From NCBI GenBank assembly GCA_903955385.1, contig CAJBNH010000147.1, positions 1 through 38,182 on the forward strand: a stretch of 38,182 nucleotides of DNA, read 5' to 3'. The position numbers and the translations under genes were made by a program. Source of the DNA: an uncultured Myxococcales bacterium. Lineage in GTDB: Bacteria; Myxococcota_A; UBA9042. This document shows positions 24,388 to 32,804 of this stretch, piece after piece (the first letter of the stretch is position 1; each line of letters begins with the position of its first letter). The notes beneath the pieces are model-generated. The model ran no database searches and had not been told where the DNA came from. It saw only the letters and a program-made list of their open reading frames with translations.

Positions 24388-24437
24388 GAAGACTCCAGAA
24401 GGCGATGCGCGGGCAGGCCGCGGCGGGTTGCGCGGCG

Positions 24438-24466
24438 ATGATAGTGAAAGTCACTTTCACAAACAA
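24438..24466 (-). promoter_or_regulatory. Promoter with embedded palindromic operator
   Basis: On the minus strand TTGTTT (24466-24461) and TATCAT (24443-24438) are separated by exactly 17 bp. The whole spacer (24460-24444) is an inverted repeat: GTGAAAGT and its complement ACTTTCAC around one central base. This is the classical layout for a repressor, TetR-like by size and symmetry, that blocks RNA polymerase. The start site would lie about 43 bases before the barrel gene ATG. No regulator gene is adjacent. Confidence 0.7.
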
Positions 24467-24628
24467 GCCCCATCGACACGGTGCCCGGCACAGGCCACTG
24501 CAACGCTCGGCAAGGACGCGTCACCCCTGCGATGGTTCGATGCGACGCTTGCCACCAGCCACACACGACTTGTCGCCCTGCCCTCCCACCCGGATACTCT
24601 CGGCCCTGCCCTGTGGAGGATCTGCGCG

Positions 24629-25156
24629 ATGGACCGACTTTCCGATCTTGCCCCCCGCTTCACGCTTGCCGAGCTGGTCGACCGCCTGGCTGACGGGAGT
24701 CCCCGTGACCGCGGGCTGGTGCAGCGGGTGTGCGAGTGTCTGGAGCTGTTCGCCGCCTTTCTGGAGCTCGAAGGGACGACCGCCCAGGGCTTGATCGACG
24801 TGGTGGCAACCCTGCAGGTGCGCGATGGCGTCAGCCTGCTGGTCACCGCCCGCCATCCCGACCTGCCGGGCGAGTGGACGTGGAAGGTCAAGGAGGGCGA
24901 CTTTCCTGACGTTTGGCTTCACCGCCACCCAGAGGCTGTGACCGAGGCGTGCTTGTTCTGCGTGCTCGACTTCGACGTGGCGGGGCGCAAGGTGCTGCTG
25001 CCGACGGGCGACCCGGGCACAGCGACGGCGCGTTCGATCGTGGGCGGCGTCGAGCACGTGCGGGTGCGGCTGACCGATGGCAGCGTGTACACATTTGCCA
25101 GCGCCGACGTGGTGTTTCTCGACGAGGCGGGCGATTCTCCCAAGCCCGCTTCGTGA
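24629..25156 (+). CDS. Hypothetical cytoplasmic protein
   Basis: A 175-residue protein of unknown function. The first 60 residues are helical (FTLAELVDRLADGS, VQRVCECLELFAAFLELEG); the rest looks beta-rich and ends HVRVRLTDGSVYTFASADVVFLDE. There is no signal peptide or membrane segment. GGAGGA lies 8 bases before ATG 24629; the longer upstream reading lacks such a site. It is divergent from the barrel operon and convergent with sohB, whose stop is 17 bases away. It has no clear helix-turn-helix, so I do not propose it as the regulator that binds 24444-24460. Confidence 0.7.
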   Translation: MDRLSDLAPRFTLAELVDRLADGSPRDRGLVQRVCECLELFAAFLELEGTTAQGLIDVVATLQVRDGVSLLVTARHPDLPGEWTWKVKEGDFPDVWLHRHPEAVTEACLFCVLDFDVAGRKVLLPTGDPGTATARSIVGGVEHVRVRLTDGSVYTFASADVVFLDEAGDSPKPAS

Positions 25157-25165
25157 CACGGGCTT
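25142..25165 (+). terminator. Weak terminator-like hairpin
   Basis: AAGCCCG (25142-25148) and CGGGCTT (25159-25165) form a 7-bp stem with a 10-base loop that includes the stop codon of the hypothetical gene. Only three T bases follow on the plus strand, so it is at best a weak terminator in a 16-bp convergent gap. Confidence 0.35.
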
Positions 25166-25172
25166 TGCTGAG

Positions 25173-26207
25173 CTAGAACAACCGCGTCTCTTGCGCCCGC
25201 TGCCACGCCTTGCCCGCCATCCGGTCTGCGGTGGCTGCCGCCAGGGCCGAGAGCCGCTGGCTCAGCGGAACCTTCGGCTGATAGCGGACTTCCAGCACAT
25301 CGGCTTGGTCCGCTGCGGTCAGCAGGTAGTCGTCGCTGGTCGACAGCCGGTCCACCAGCCCGAGCTCAAGCGCGCGACTGCCGTACCAGTGCTCGCCCGT
25401 CGCGACCCGCTCGATGTCCAGCGCCGGGCGGTGGCGCACGATGTGCTCCTTGAACAGCAGGTGGGCCTCGTCCAATTCCTCTTGCAATTTGGCGCGTCCC
25501 TTGTCGTTGTTCTCGCCCAGCATCGTGACCGTGCGCTTGAATTCGCCGGCGGTGAAGAGCTCGACGTCGACGTCCTTGTTCTTCAGAAAGCGATGGAAAT
25601 TCGGGATCTGCGTCACGACGCCGATCGACCCCACCACGGCGAAAGGTGCCGCCACCACCACGTCTGCGACACACGCCATCATGTAGCCGCCACTGGCAGC
25701 CACCTTGTCGATCACCACCGTCAGCGGCACGCCGCGGTCGCGCACGCGCTGCAGCTGCGATGCGGCCAGACCGTAGGCGTAGACCAGCCCCCCCGCCGAC
25801 TCCAGACGCACCACCACCTCGTCCGCCGACGTCGCCACCGTCAGGACCGACGTGACCTCCTCGCGCAGACTGGCCACCGCCGCCGCCCGCAGGTCGCCGT
25901 GAAAATCCAGGACGAACACGCGCTTGCGGGTCGCTCCGGCCTTGGCGTCCTTGGCGAGGGCCTTGACCTCCGCCTTGTCGGCCTTGGCCAGCTTCTTGAC
26001 CTCGCCGCTGGGCAACAGCTCGCGCTTCATCGCCATCGCCATGTGCTTGAACTTCCGGTTCAACTTGCGGACGACCAGCTTGTCCTGCTGCGCGTCGCGC
26101 CCACGGCTGCCCAGCGTGAACAACCGCCCGAGCACGAACGAGATTGCCAGGACCACCGTCACCGTCTCAGCCAGGAACAGGCCGTACTCGCTAAAGAATG
26201 CCGTCAT
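25173..26207 (-). CDS. sohB: SohB-like membrane serine protease (S49)
   Basis: A 344-residue inner-membrane protease related to signal peptide peptidase SppA. One N-terminal helix (about 8-30) is followed by a basic coiled segment (40-95) and the S49 domain. Ser172 in KVAASGGYMMA is the nucleophile and Lys224 in TAGEFKRTVTMLGEN is the general base, giving the Ser-Lys dyad. The motif VGSIGVV (192-198) is characteristic. Its role is degradation of membrane or signal peptides. GGAGG lies 5 bases before ATG 26207. An extended -10 (TGC plus TACCTT at 26270-26265) may start its transcript. It stands alone between a convergent gene and a 560-bp gap. Confidence 0.92.
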   Translation of the reverse strand: MTAFFSEYGLFLAETVTVVLAISFVLGRLFTLGSRGRDAQQDKLVVRKLNRKFKHMAMAMKRELLPSGEVKKLAKADKAEVKALAKDAKAGATRKRVFVLDFHGDLRAAAVASLREEVTSVLTVATSADEVVVRLESAGGLVYAYGLAASQLQRVRDRGVPLTVVIDKVAASGGYMMACVADVVVAAPFAVVGSIGVVTQIPNFHRFLKNKDVDVELFTAGEFKRTVTMLGENNDKGRAKLQEELDEAHLLFKEHIVRHRPALDIERVATGEHWYGSRALELGLVDRLSTSDDYLLTAADQADVLEVRYQPKVPLSQRLSALAAATADRMAGKAWQRAQETRLF

Positions 26208-26386
26208 GCTGCCTCCCCATGCGCAAGCCCGGCGCCTGCTCCGACCGCGTCAGGTCGCGGCGCGAAGGTAGCATTCCTGCACGCTGCCGGGCAGGGGCAC
26301 GCGTTCCAGCGACCGCCTGCGTCGCCGCGGTCGGGAAAGCTCATCCAGAAAGGAAGGAAGTTGCCCTGGCGACCGCAGCGTCAAGC

Positions 26387-26404
26387 CCTGGACCTGTGTC
26401 CAGG
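26387..26404. repeat. Perfect hairpin, 7-bp arms
   Basis: CCTGGAC, four bases and GTCCAGG form a perfect stem-loop 19 bases after the stop of the short ORF at 26424. There is no T-run, so an intrinsic terminator is doubtful. It could be an element end or a protein site. Confidence 0.5.
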
Positions 26405-26423
26405 TGGGCGACCGGTGTCCGTT

Positions 26424-26597
26424 TCAGCTCTTCCCACTGGCGGTCTTGCGACCGGTGGGCATGAACGTCCGCGGCAATGCGACCAGCCTCCCAAGTTCGA
26501 AAAAGTGGTCCGGGGGCAAATTCCACGGCCACCAGGGCAAGAACGAGGCTGGCATAAAGGTCGGGGGCTTTCCAGCACAACCGTCGGGGCGTCCCAT
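26424..26597 (-). CDS. Possible 57-residue ORF of unknown nature
   Basis: The ORF from ATG 26597 to TGA 26424 is rich in Pro, Trp and Phe (PPTFMPASFLPWWPWNLPP) and ends in MPTGRKTASGKS. The motif TFMP occurs twice. Its ATG overlaps the stop of another short open frame (TGATG), an arrangement used for coupling. There is no known family, and it may be non-coding. Reported because the composition and coupling are hard to dismiss. Confidence 0.2.
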   Translation of the reverse strand: MGRPDGCAGKPPTFMPASFLPWWPWNLPPDHFFELGRLVALPRTFMPTGRKTASGKS

Positions 26598-26769
26598 CAC
26601 CCTAGGATATCGCTGACGATTTTTGAATTGTTCGGATCTCGCTCCATGGCCGTAAACCCGGCAAAATCACGACCTTGATCCGCAAGGCCGCGCGAGTATT
26701 CGGGTTCTTGACGCGGTTCAGCTACCCCTCCAACCGGCGACCCGACAGCCCGCAGGTCGCCTGCGAGGG

Positions 26770-28140
26770 TCAAGGCGCGGGGTCCAACACGTCGCCCCGC
26801 AGAGGTGCCCGCCCCTCGAACGAAAAGCCCAGCAGCTGCGCGGCGATGGGCGCGATGTCGGTCAGCGACAGACCCTTGGGACGCTGCCCCACCTTCACGC
26901 CCTGCCCCCACGCGACGAACAGGCCCAGCAGGTCGGCGTGGCGAGGCGGATACCCGTGCAGCCCCTTGGTGTTCGGCGTGCGGCGCGGGTCCTTGGGCAG
27001 CCACGGATACACGTCTGGCCTGGCGATCGCCAGCAGATCCGGCAGGTTGGGATGTGTCCCCGGCGCCGGCAGCCCCAACGCTTCGTAACCGTCGGGCAGC
27101 ACGACCTGCTCGACGTCCGGCGCCGCGCGCAACAGGTCCGCCACCTTCGGCACCAGGGCCTCGACCTGCTTGGGGTCGGTGACGTAGAACATCATCACGT
27201 GGCCGTTGTAGACGATCTCCAGCCCCTTGCGCTCGCGAGGCTTCAGCTTCTTCGCGAACAGGTGGCTTGGCGAAAAGCCCTTGCTGACCGGCAACATGCC
27301 GTGGTCCGACACCACCAGCACCGTCAGTTGCGACGTCAGCCCCTTGCGCTCATACGCCGCCAGCAGGTCGCCGACATAGCGGTCGATCAGCTCGAGGGCC
27401 CAGCGCGTCTCTGGCGTCCGCGGGCCATAGGTGTGGCCATAGGTGTCCAGCGACACGAAGTGGGTCAGCAGCAGCTCGGGCGCGTGGGCCTCGATCAGGT
27501 GCACGGACGTGTCGCGCACGAACGTGTCGAGCAGAAAAGCCTCTTCGTTGCCGTGCCTTCCAATGCGCGTGGCGGGCAGACCGGCGCTGCCCAGCTCTGT
27601 CAGCAACCCCGGCGACGACCCGCTGTCGAAGGTCCGCTGCGAGTAGACCTCTGGCAGGTTCCAATCCAGACCGCCCGCCCGCGACGTGTTCGGCCACAGC
27701 ACGGCGGCAGTGGTGTGCCCGGCGGCCTTGGCGCGCTCATACAACGTGGGGGCAAGGATGGCGTCGCCGTTGCCGCGCTGCCAGCTCTCGACCTCCTGCT
27801 TCAGCTCGCGGTCCCAGACGCGGTTGCCCAACACACCGTGAACGGCGGGCAGCTGACCGGTGGCGAGGCTGGCGTGCGCCACCCACGTCTGGCTGGGAAA
27901 CACCGACAGCAGCGGCCCCTGAACGCCCTGCTGAGCCAGCTTCCGCAGCAACGGCGCCTGGATATGGTCGCTGACGAATTCGTTGTAGGACACGCCGTCG
28001 ATGCTGACGACCAGCACGTAACGGCGAGGCGATGCAGGGGGTTGCGTTGTCTGGGCGTGCGTCGGCGTCGCTGCCGCAAGCGCGCCCACCGTCAGCCACA
28101 GCGCGACGAACCAGGTGCGAGCGGTCAGGACAAACGACAT
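26770..28140 (-). CDS. Secreted type I phosphodiesterase/nucleotide pyrophosphatase-like protein
   Basis: A 456-residue exported enzyme of the alkaline phosphatase superfamily. The signal peptide ends near THAQ (29-32). Metal and catalytic motifs in order: VVSIDGVSYNEF (Asp ligand), FPSQTWVAHASLATG, in which the Thr after SQ is the probable nucleophile, HFVSLDTYGHTYGP, VVSDHGMLPV, and a late TKGLHGYPPRHADL. These match type I phosphodiesterase/nucleotide pyrophosphatases (ENPP-like), which cut phosphodiester or pyrophosphate bonds of nucleotides or lipids in the periplasm. AGAGGT lies 6 bases before ATG 28140. It is divergent from another AlkP-superfamily gene at 28239. Confidence 0.88.
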   Translation of the reverse strand: MSFVLTARTWFVALWLTVGALAAATPTHAQTTQPPASPRRYVLVVSIDGVSYNEFVSDHIQAPLLRKLAQQGVQGPLLSVFPSQTWVAHASLATGQLPAVHGVLGNRVWDRELKQEVESWQRGNGDAILAPTLYERAKAAGHTTAAVLWPNTSRAGGLDWNLPEVYSQRTFDSGSSPGLLTELGSAGLPATRIGRHGNEEAFLLDTFVRDTSVHLIEAHAPELLLTHFVSLDTYGHTYGPRTPETRWALELIDRYVGDLLAAYERKGLTSQLTVLVVSDHGMLPVSKGFSPSHLFAKKLKPRERKGLEIVYNGHVMMFYVTDPKQVEALVPKVADLLRAAPDVEQVVLPDGYEALGLPAPGTHPNLPDLLAIARPDVYPWLPKDPRRTPNTKGLHGYPPRHADLLGLFVAWGQGVKVGQRPKGLSLTDIAPIAAQLLGFSFEGRAPLRGDVLDPAP

Positions 28141-28170
28141 GCAGGACCTCTGACAAGCCTCCTGCCCATC

Positions 28171-28200
28171 GTGACACAGCCCGGGCGCACGGGCTATCCT
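28171..28200 (+). promoter_or_regulatory. Candidate promoter of the membrane sulfatase-family gene
   Basis: GTGACA (28171-28176), an 18-bp spacer and TATCCT (28195-28200) lie 39 bases before ATG 28239. This is a good match for a housekeeping promoter in a 98-bp divergent gap. Confidence 0.4.
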
Positions 28201-28238
28201 GCGCTCTCGTTTCCGGCGTGCCGCCGCTTGATGCATTG

Positions 28239-30335
28239 ATGCCGTCTTCTGCCCAGCCCACACCGCCCGACCGCCTGCCCGTCGTGCCCGTCGCGCTGTT
28301 TGCCGCGTTGGTGGCGACGTCATGGGCCTATCGCGCCGATCTGCTTGCCCAGCTTGTGGATTTCGCCGCCGCGCCCGAGTCCGGCACGCCAGAGCCGGTG
28401 TTTCGCCTCGCCCTGCACCACGCCTGGGTCGACGTGGCGGTGGCGGCGACGCTGGCCCTGGCCGCGCTGCTGCTGGGGACGTTGGCGTTGCGCGCCCTGC
28501 CCGGTCCGCGTTGGCTGCTGAGGACGACAGGCGCGGTGCTTTGCGTGCCGTTTCTGCTGGCCTTTGGGATGGTGCACCAGACACACGTGCGGCTGCTGTT
28601 CTCGCTGCAGACGGGCCTGACGTCGTCGCTGCTGTGGGAGACGTTGCAGTCGGGCGAGGTCATGGGCGTGCTGCAGAACGCTGGTCCAGCCGACTTCGGC
28701 CCCGTGCTGGCGCCCACCGTGCTGTTCCTGATCTGCCTGTGGCTGTTGCGGAAAGTGCCGGACGCAGTGGTCGGGTTTGCAGGCGTGATGGCGGCGGGCG
28801 TGGTGGCGGTCTCGCTGCTGGTGCCGGCGCCCGGTGCCCACGGTCTGCCGGTCGAGACGGGGGAGTCGCCTGTCTGGTTCCTGTTCTCGGACTGGATCGA
28901 GCGAGGCGGCGATCTGGGGGCCAGCGACGAGCTGGCGGGGCTGCCGGGGACGGAACAGCTTGCGCCTGCTGGGGAATCTGGCACTGACGGACCGACCCCA
29001 CCGGCCTCGCCCAAGACGTCGGGAGCGGTTGCGTCTGGACAACCGAGCGGCGCGGCCCCGGAGCCCCAGGTGCTCCGTTTGACTGACCCTCGCCTGGCGC
29101 GCCCGGGACCGGTCGCCCGCGATCTGCCGCCCAAGTCCTCAAAACCATGGAATATCGTCTGGGTGGTGCTGGAGTCGACCGGCACGCGCTACTTCGAGGG
29201 CAAGGCTCTGAAGAACGCCCCCCCGCCGATGCCGTACCTGAAAGGACTGGCAGACCAGGGCTGGTACCTGTCGCACCACCGGTCGCCGTCCAACTCCAGC
29301 GCCACCAGCATTTTTGCCCAATTCAGCGGCCTGTATCCCAGCCCCACCCTGCGCATGTTCTCGACCAGCAAGGACAATTACGTCCCGACGCTGTTCGGCT
29401 TCCTGGGCACCAGCTACGACAGCTTTCTCGTCACGCCGGGCAAGCTGACCTATTTCTTTCCCCGCGACTTTCTGGCGCACGGCGGTCTGCGCGAGCTGTG
29501 GGGCTTTGACGAGGTGCCGGTGACCAGGAATCCGGGCGGCGAGGGGCTGTCGAAGGACGAGACCGAGGTCGTCGGCTTCTTCCTGCAGCGCCTGCACAAG
29601 GCCAAGCCGCCGTTCGCCGCCGTCTACTACACCTACGCGCCGCACTGGAAGTACACGAATTACGGGCCAAAGTACGACAGGTACAAGGACCCACGCATGA
29701 TCGGCGACTACCACGACAACCTGTGGATGATCGACCAGCAGATCCAGCGCATGGTTGAGCAGCTGCGGGCCGACGGGCTGCTGGACTCGACCATCCTGGT
29801 GTTCGTCGGCGACCACGGCGAGGCCTTCGGCCAGCACGAGCGCAATTGGGCGCACGCGCGTGGCAGCTTCGAGGAGAACTTCCAGACCCCCGCGATCCTG
29901 TGGCAACCCAAGCTGTTTCCGCCCAAGGTCGAGACGCGTGAGACCAGCCACGTCGACCTGCTGCCCACGCTGCTGGACGCGCTGCACCTGCCCTACGACG
30001 ACCAGCTGTTGCAGGGCGAGTCACTGTTTCAGAGGGTGTTTCGCCGCACGGTGCAGTTCCACTGGGGCAACGAGGGCATGATCACCGCGCGGACGGAAGC
30101 GGGCGTGAAGGTGCAGGTGTCGATCACGGAGAAGCGCTGTCAGGTGTTCGACCTCGGCAAGGACCCAGAGGAAAAGCGCAAGCTCGGCTGCCAGAATCAG
30201 GGCCCGTGGGTGCAGGTGATTCGCGACTACGTGCAGTTCCAGAAGGCGGTGCTGCCGGCGTACAGCGAGGCAACGCGGCAGGGTCGGCCGTTTCAGGGCA
30301 AGCGCCACGCGGTGGTCGCTCCGGTTGTGCCGTAG
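28239..30335 (+). CDS. Membrane sulfatase/LtaS-like AlkP-superfamily protein
   Basis: A 698-residue inner-membrane protein with five N-terminal helices (about 14-30, 66-84, 97-113, 155-171, 177-195), a Pro/Gly/Ala linker (225-300) and a periplasmic AlkP-superfamily domain. The domain starts at WNIVWVVLESTG (Glu312, metal ligand). By alignment with LtaS from the downstream LYP motif, the nucleophile position falls on Ser354 (SNSSATS) where LtaS has Thr; this is inference. FVGDHGEAFGQHE carries the later metal ligands. There is no C/SxPxR sulfatase maturation motif, so a phosphoglycerol or phosphoethanolamine transferase or hydrolase is likelier than a true sulfatase. No ribosome-binding site is obvious at ATG 28239. 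Confidence 0.83.
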   Translation: MPSSAQPTPPDRLPVVPVALFAALVATSWAYRADLLAQLVDFAAAPESGTPEPVFRLALHHAWVDVAVAATLALAALLLGTLALRALPGPRWLLRTTGAVLCVPFLLAFGMVHQTHVRLLFSLQTGLTSSLLWETLQSGEVMGVLQNAGPADFGPVLAPTVLFLICLWLLRKVPDAVVGFAGVMAAGVVAVSLLVPAPGAHGLPVETGESPVWFLFSDWIERGGDLGASDELAGLPGTEQLAPAGESGTDGPTPPASPKTSGAVASGQPSGAAPEPQVLRLTDPRLARPGPVARDLPPKSSKPWNIVWVVLESTGTRYFEGKALKNAPPPMPYLKGLADQGWYLSHHRSPSNSSATSIFAQFSGLYPSPTLRMFSTSKDNYVPTLFGFLGTSYDSFLVTPGKLTYFFPRDFLAHGGLRELWGFDEVPVTRNPGGEGLSKDETEVVGFFLQRLHKAKPPFAAVYYTYAPHWKYTNYGPKYDRYKDPRMIGDYHDNLWMIDQQIQRMVEQLRADGLLDSTILVFVGDHGEAFGQHERNWAHARGSFEENFQTPAILWQPKLFPPKVETRETSHVDLLPTLLDALHLPYDDQLLQGESLFQRVFRRTVQFHWGNEGMITARTEAGVKVQVSITEKRCQVFDLGKDPEEKRKLGCQNQGPWVQVIRDYVQFQKAVLPAYSEATRQGRPFQGKRHAVVAPVVP

Positions 30336-30357
30336 AAGCACGATTCGTCGACTTCTC

Positions 30358-30381
30358 CTACATGTCGAGATTTTCTACATG
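30358..30381 (+). promoter_or_regulatory. Candidate enhancer: CTACATG direct repeats
   Basis: CTACATG occurs at 30358-30364 and 30375-30381, 17 bp apart, each preceded by a TTCT or TTTT pyrimidine run, 84-107 bases before the sigma-54 promoter. This spacing suits an activator binding site, but that role is inferred. Confidence 0.35.
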
Positions 30382-30463
30382 CTCCGTGATTGGCGGGTTT
30401 CCGGCGGGCGCCCCAACTGACCGTACTTGCGGCTGTTTCCCGTCGCCGCAACCTCCCCTTGTT

Positions 30464-30480
30464 CTGGCACGCAAGTTGCT
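30464..30480 (+). promoter_or_regulatory. Sigma-54 (RpoN) promoter
   Basis: The sequence CTGGCACGCAAGTTGCT matches the sigma-54 consensus YTGGCACG-N4-TTGCW at every defined base. The invariant GG (30466-30467) and GC (30478-30479) are 10 bases apart. The expected start near 30491 leaves a leader of about 31 bases before the DUF3160 gene. Confidence 0.82.
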
Positions 30481-30521
30481 TCACCCTGCTGTGGGTCCCC
30501 TTGCCCCTGAGAGGTGTTGCC

Positions 30522-32801
30522 ATGTTCACCCGGACTTCCTGGCTCTTCCGCATCGCCCTGCTGCTTCCCGTTGCGCTGTTGGGCGCGTGCGGTTCGACCG
30601 ACGAGCAGCCGCCGTCCCACGTATCGGATGGCACCCAGACGGTGGCCACCAAGCCCAAGCCGACGGCCGAGTTTTCGCAGTTTCAGGCCGCGCTGAGCCC
30701 CGTGATCGACAAGTCACAGTCGATGACACGCGAGGAGTTTCTGGCCGCGCACGCTCAGGCCGATGCCGCCGTGCCGCTGAAGCTGACCTACGACCCGTTG
30801 CAGGCCAAGTACTTCGACGTGGTGGATGGGGCGCTGAAGCTGACGGCGGCAGAGAAGGCCAAGGTCGCCGAAAACGGCTTCGTCGTGTCCGAGCGGTTGA
30901 ACTACCCGACGATGGCCCAGGCGCTGGTCGACGTCTACGCCAAGGACATGCCGGTGCTGATCACGACCGACATGGTGCTGCAGGCGCTGCACGCCTCGTA
31001 CGACGACATCCTGCAGACGTTGGAGAAGACGGTGCTGATCGGCCTGATGACCGACGTGCTGGCCCAGTCGCACGTCGCTCTGGCCAAGGTCGACCCCGGC
31101 GCCGACCCGCTTGCTGCGGCTGCCAAGGTCGACGCGGACTTCTACCTGACGCTGGCCCGCACGCTGCTGGCCGGCCAGTCGGTGCCCAGCCTGACGGGCG
31201 CCGCGGTGGACGCCAAGGTTGCAGAATTCCTGGGGTTCGTCGCAGGGCTGCAGATGACGGACGTCGAACTGTTCGGCACCGTCCGCACCATGGACTTCAG
31301 CCAGTTCAAGCCCCGCGGACACTACGAGGGCGACCCGCTGCTGGAGCGGTACTTCCGCATGATGATGCTGTTGGGCCGCGCGGACTTGCGCTTCGTCGAG
31401 TTCGACGCGCAGAGCAACCAGTGGCTGTACCGGCCACGCCAGGTGATGGCGGCGATGTTGCTGAAACAGGCGATGGACGCGGGCAGCCAGGCGATGGCCA
31501 AGTGGACGCAAGCCAACGACGTGATCACGCTGATGGTGGGGCCGGTGGACTACATCGACTTCGCGGGCGTGGACAGGCTGGTGGCCGACCAGAAGTGGCA
31601 GAAGGCCTCGGACATCGCGACGCTGGACAAGGCCGCCCTCGAGGACATGATTGCTCGCCTGATCGCGGGGACTTACGGCTCGCAGAAGATCGCCAGTCAC
31701 TACCTCGAGACCAATCCACTGTCGTCCGAGCCCACGCCGCTGCCGCCGTCGTTCGCTTTCCTGGGTCAGCGGTTCGTGGTCGACTCGCACGTGTTCTCCA
31801 ACGTCGTGTACGACCGGGTGATCCACGATGGCGCCAAGGTCCAGCGCGTGCTGCCGGCGCCGCTGGACGCGTGGTTCGTGCTGGGCAACGACCAGGTGCT
31901 GCCGTTGCTGGCGCCTGAGTTCGACAAGCACCCGTACTGGGGCGCGCTGCACACGCTGCGCTGGCTGGTCGACAGCTACGAGCCGTCGTTCTGGCAGGAC
32001 AACCTGTACAACCTGTGGCTGCACTCGCTGCGCGCGCTGAATGCGCCCACCACGGCCGCCAAGTTCCCGCAGCCGATGCGGACTCCTGCGTGGCGCGACA
32101 AGACCGCCCGCACCCAGCTGGCGTCGTGGGCGCAGCTGCGGCACGACACGATCCTGTATGCCAAGCAAAGCTACACCGGCGGCGTGTCGTGCGAGCACCC
32201 GGACGGCTGGGTCGAGCCCTATCCCGAGTTCTTCGCGCGGCTGGAGACGTTTGCCGATGTCGGCGGCCAGGCGCTGGTCAACCTGCCGTTCACGGGAGAG
32301 CAGGCGTGGCTGAAGACAAGCCTTCAGAACTACTTTGCCAATTTCAAGCTGCGGATGGGCCAGCTGCGGGTGCTGGCAGAGCGTGAGCTGGCCGGCGACT
32401 CCTTCAGCGCGGACGAAGTCGGCTTCCTGACGACCGTCATCGTCGCGCAAATGGGCTGCGGCGCGCCGGTCTACTCGGGGTGGTACCCGACGCTGTTCTT
32501 CAACCCTGAGCGCGTGGCGGAGTTCAAGCCGACCATCGCGGACGTGCACACCAATCCCAACGCGGGCCCACTGCCGGGTCCGGACGTGCTGCACGTCGCC
32601 ACCAGCAGCGTGGACCTGATGGTGCTGGCGGCCGACACCTGCGACGGCGCAGAGACGTTTGTGGGACCGGTCTTCCGCTACCACGAGGTCGACGTGAAGG
32701 AGATCAAGCGGCTGTCGGACAAGGACTGGGAGGCGATGCTGAAGGACGGCACCGCACCTGCGCAGCCAAAGTGGACCGAGAGTTTCGTGGTGCCGAAGTA
32801 G
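30522..32801 (+). CDS. DUF3160 family lipoprotein
   Basis: A 759-residue lipoprotein (lipobox LLGAC, Cys23) followed by a short polar linker and a large globular domain that I recognise as DUF3160, known from bacterial surface proteins of unknown function. Family-like segments are NGFVVSERLNYPTMAQALVD and PVLITTDMVLQALHASYDDIL near residues 125-170, LPPSFAFLGQRFVVDSHVFSNVVY in the middle, and a long C-terminal part with DVHTNPNAGPLPGPDVLHVA and RYHEVD. GAGAGG precedes ATG 30522. The sigma-54 promoter suggests activation by an enhancer-binding protein, perhaps in development or surface growth. Its stop is 3 bases from that of the convergent gene. Confidence 0.82.
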   Translation: MFTRTSWLFRIALLLPVALLGACGSTDEQPPSHVSDGTQTVATKPKPTAEFSQFQAALSPVIDKSQSMTREEFLAAHAQADAAVPLKLTYDPLQAKYFDVVDGALKLTAAEKAKVAENGFVVSERLNYPTMAQALVDVYAKDMPVLITTDMVLQALHASYDDILQTLEKTVLIGLMTDVLAQSHVALAKVDPGADPLAAAAKVDADFYLTLARTLLAGQSVPSLTGAAVDAKVAEFLGFVAGLQMTDVELFGTVRTMDFSQFKPRGHYEGDPLLERYFRMMMLLGRADLRFVEFDAQSNQWLYRPRQVMAAMLLKQAMDAGSQAMAKWTQANDVITLMVGPVDYIDFAGVDRLVADQKWQKASDIATLDKAALEDMIARLIAGTYGSQKIASHYLETNPLSSEPTPLPPSFAFLGQRFVVDSHVFSNVVYDRVIHDGAKVQRVLPAPLDAWFVLGNDQVLPLLAPEFDKHPYWGALHTLRWLVDSYEPSFWQDNLYNLWLHSLRALNAPTTAAKFPQPMRTPAWRDKTARTQLASWAQLRHDTILYAKQSYTGGVSCEHPDGWVEPYPEFFARLETFADVGGQALVNLPFTGEQAWLKTSLQNYFANFKLRMGQLRVLAERELAGDSFSADEVGFLTTVIVAQMGCGAPVYSGWYPTLFFNPERVAEFKPTIADVHTNPNAGPLPGPDVLHVATSSVDLMVLAADTCDGAETFVGPVFRYHEVDVKEIKRLSDKDWEAMLKDGTAPAQPKWTESFVVPK

Positions 32802-32804
32802 CGG

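Larger units (their letters stand above)
26208..26769. other. Long intergenic gap with unexplained short ORFs
   Basis: This 562-bp region has no recognised gene. By eye part of it (26600-26680) is more A+T-rich than its surroundings. It contains the perfect hairpin at 26387-26404, the 57-codon ORF at 26424-26597 and, upstream of that ORF on the minus strand, an open frame ending MERDPNNSKIVSDILG whose TGA overlaps the ORF's ATG. I cannot say what it once encoded. Confidence 0.4.

Noticed and set aside
24485-24510. GGCACAGGCCACTGC as a sigma-54 promoter
   Set aside because: GG and GC are 11 bases apart instead of 10, and the surrounding consensus is poor.
26510-26530. GTTCGAA resembling a tRNA T-loop (near 26494)
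   Set aside because: The flanking bases cannot pair into a T-stem and no anticodon or acceptor arm is found.
30714-32684. 656-codon open frame opposite the DUF3160 gene
   Set aside because: Shadow frame rich in His, Arg and Gln, with no ribosome-binding site or domain.
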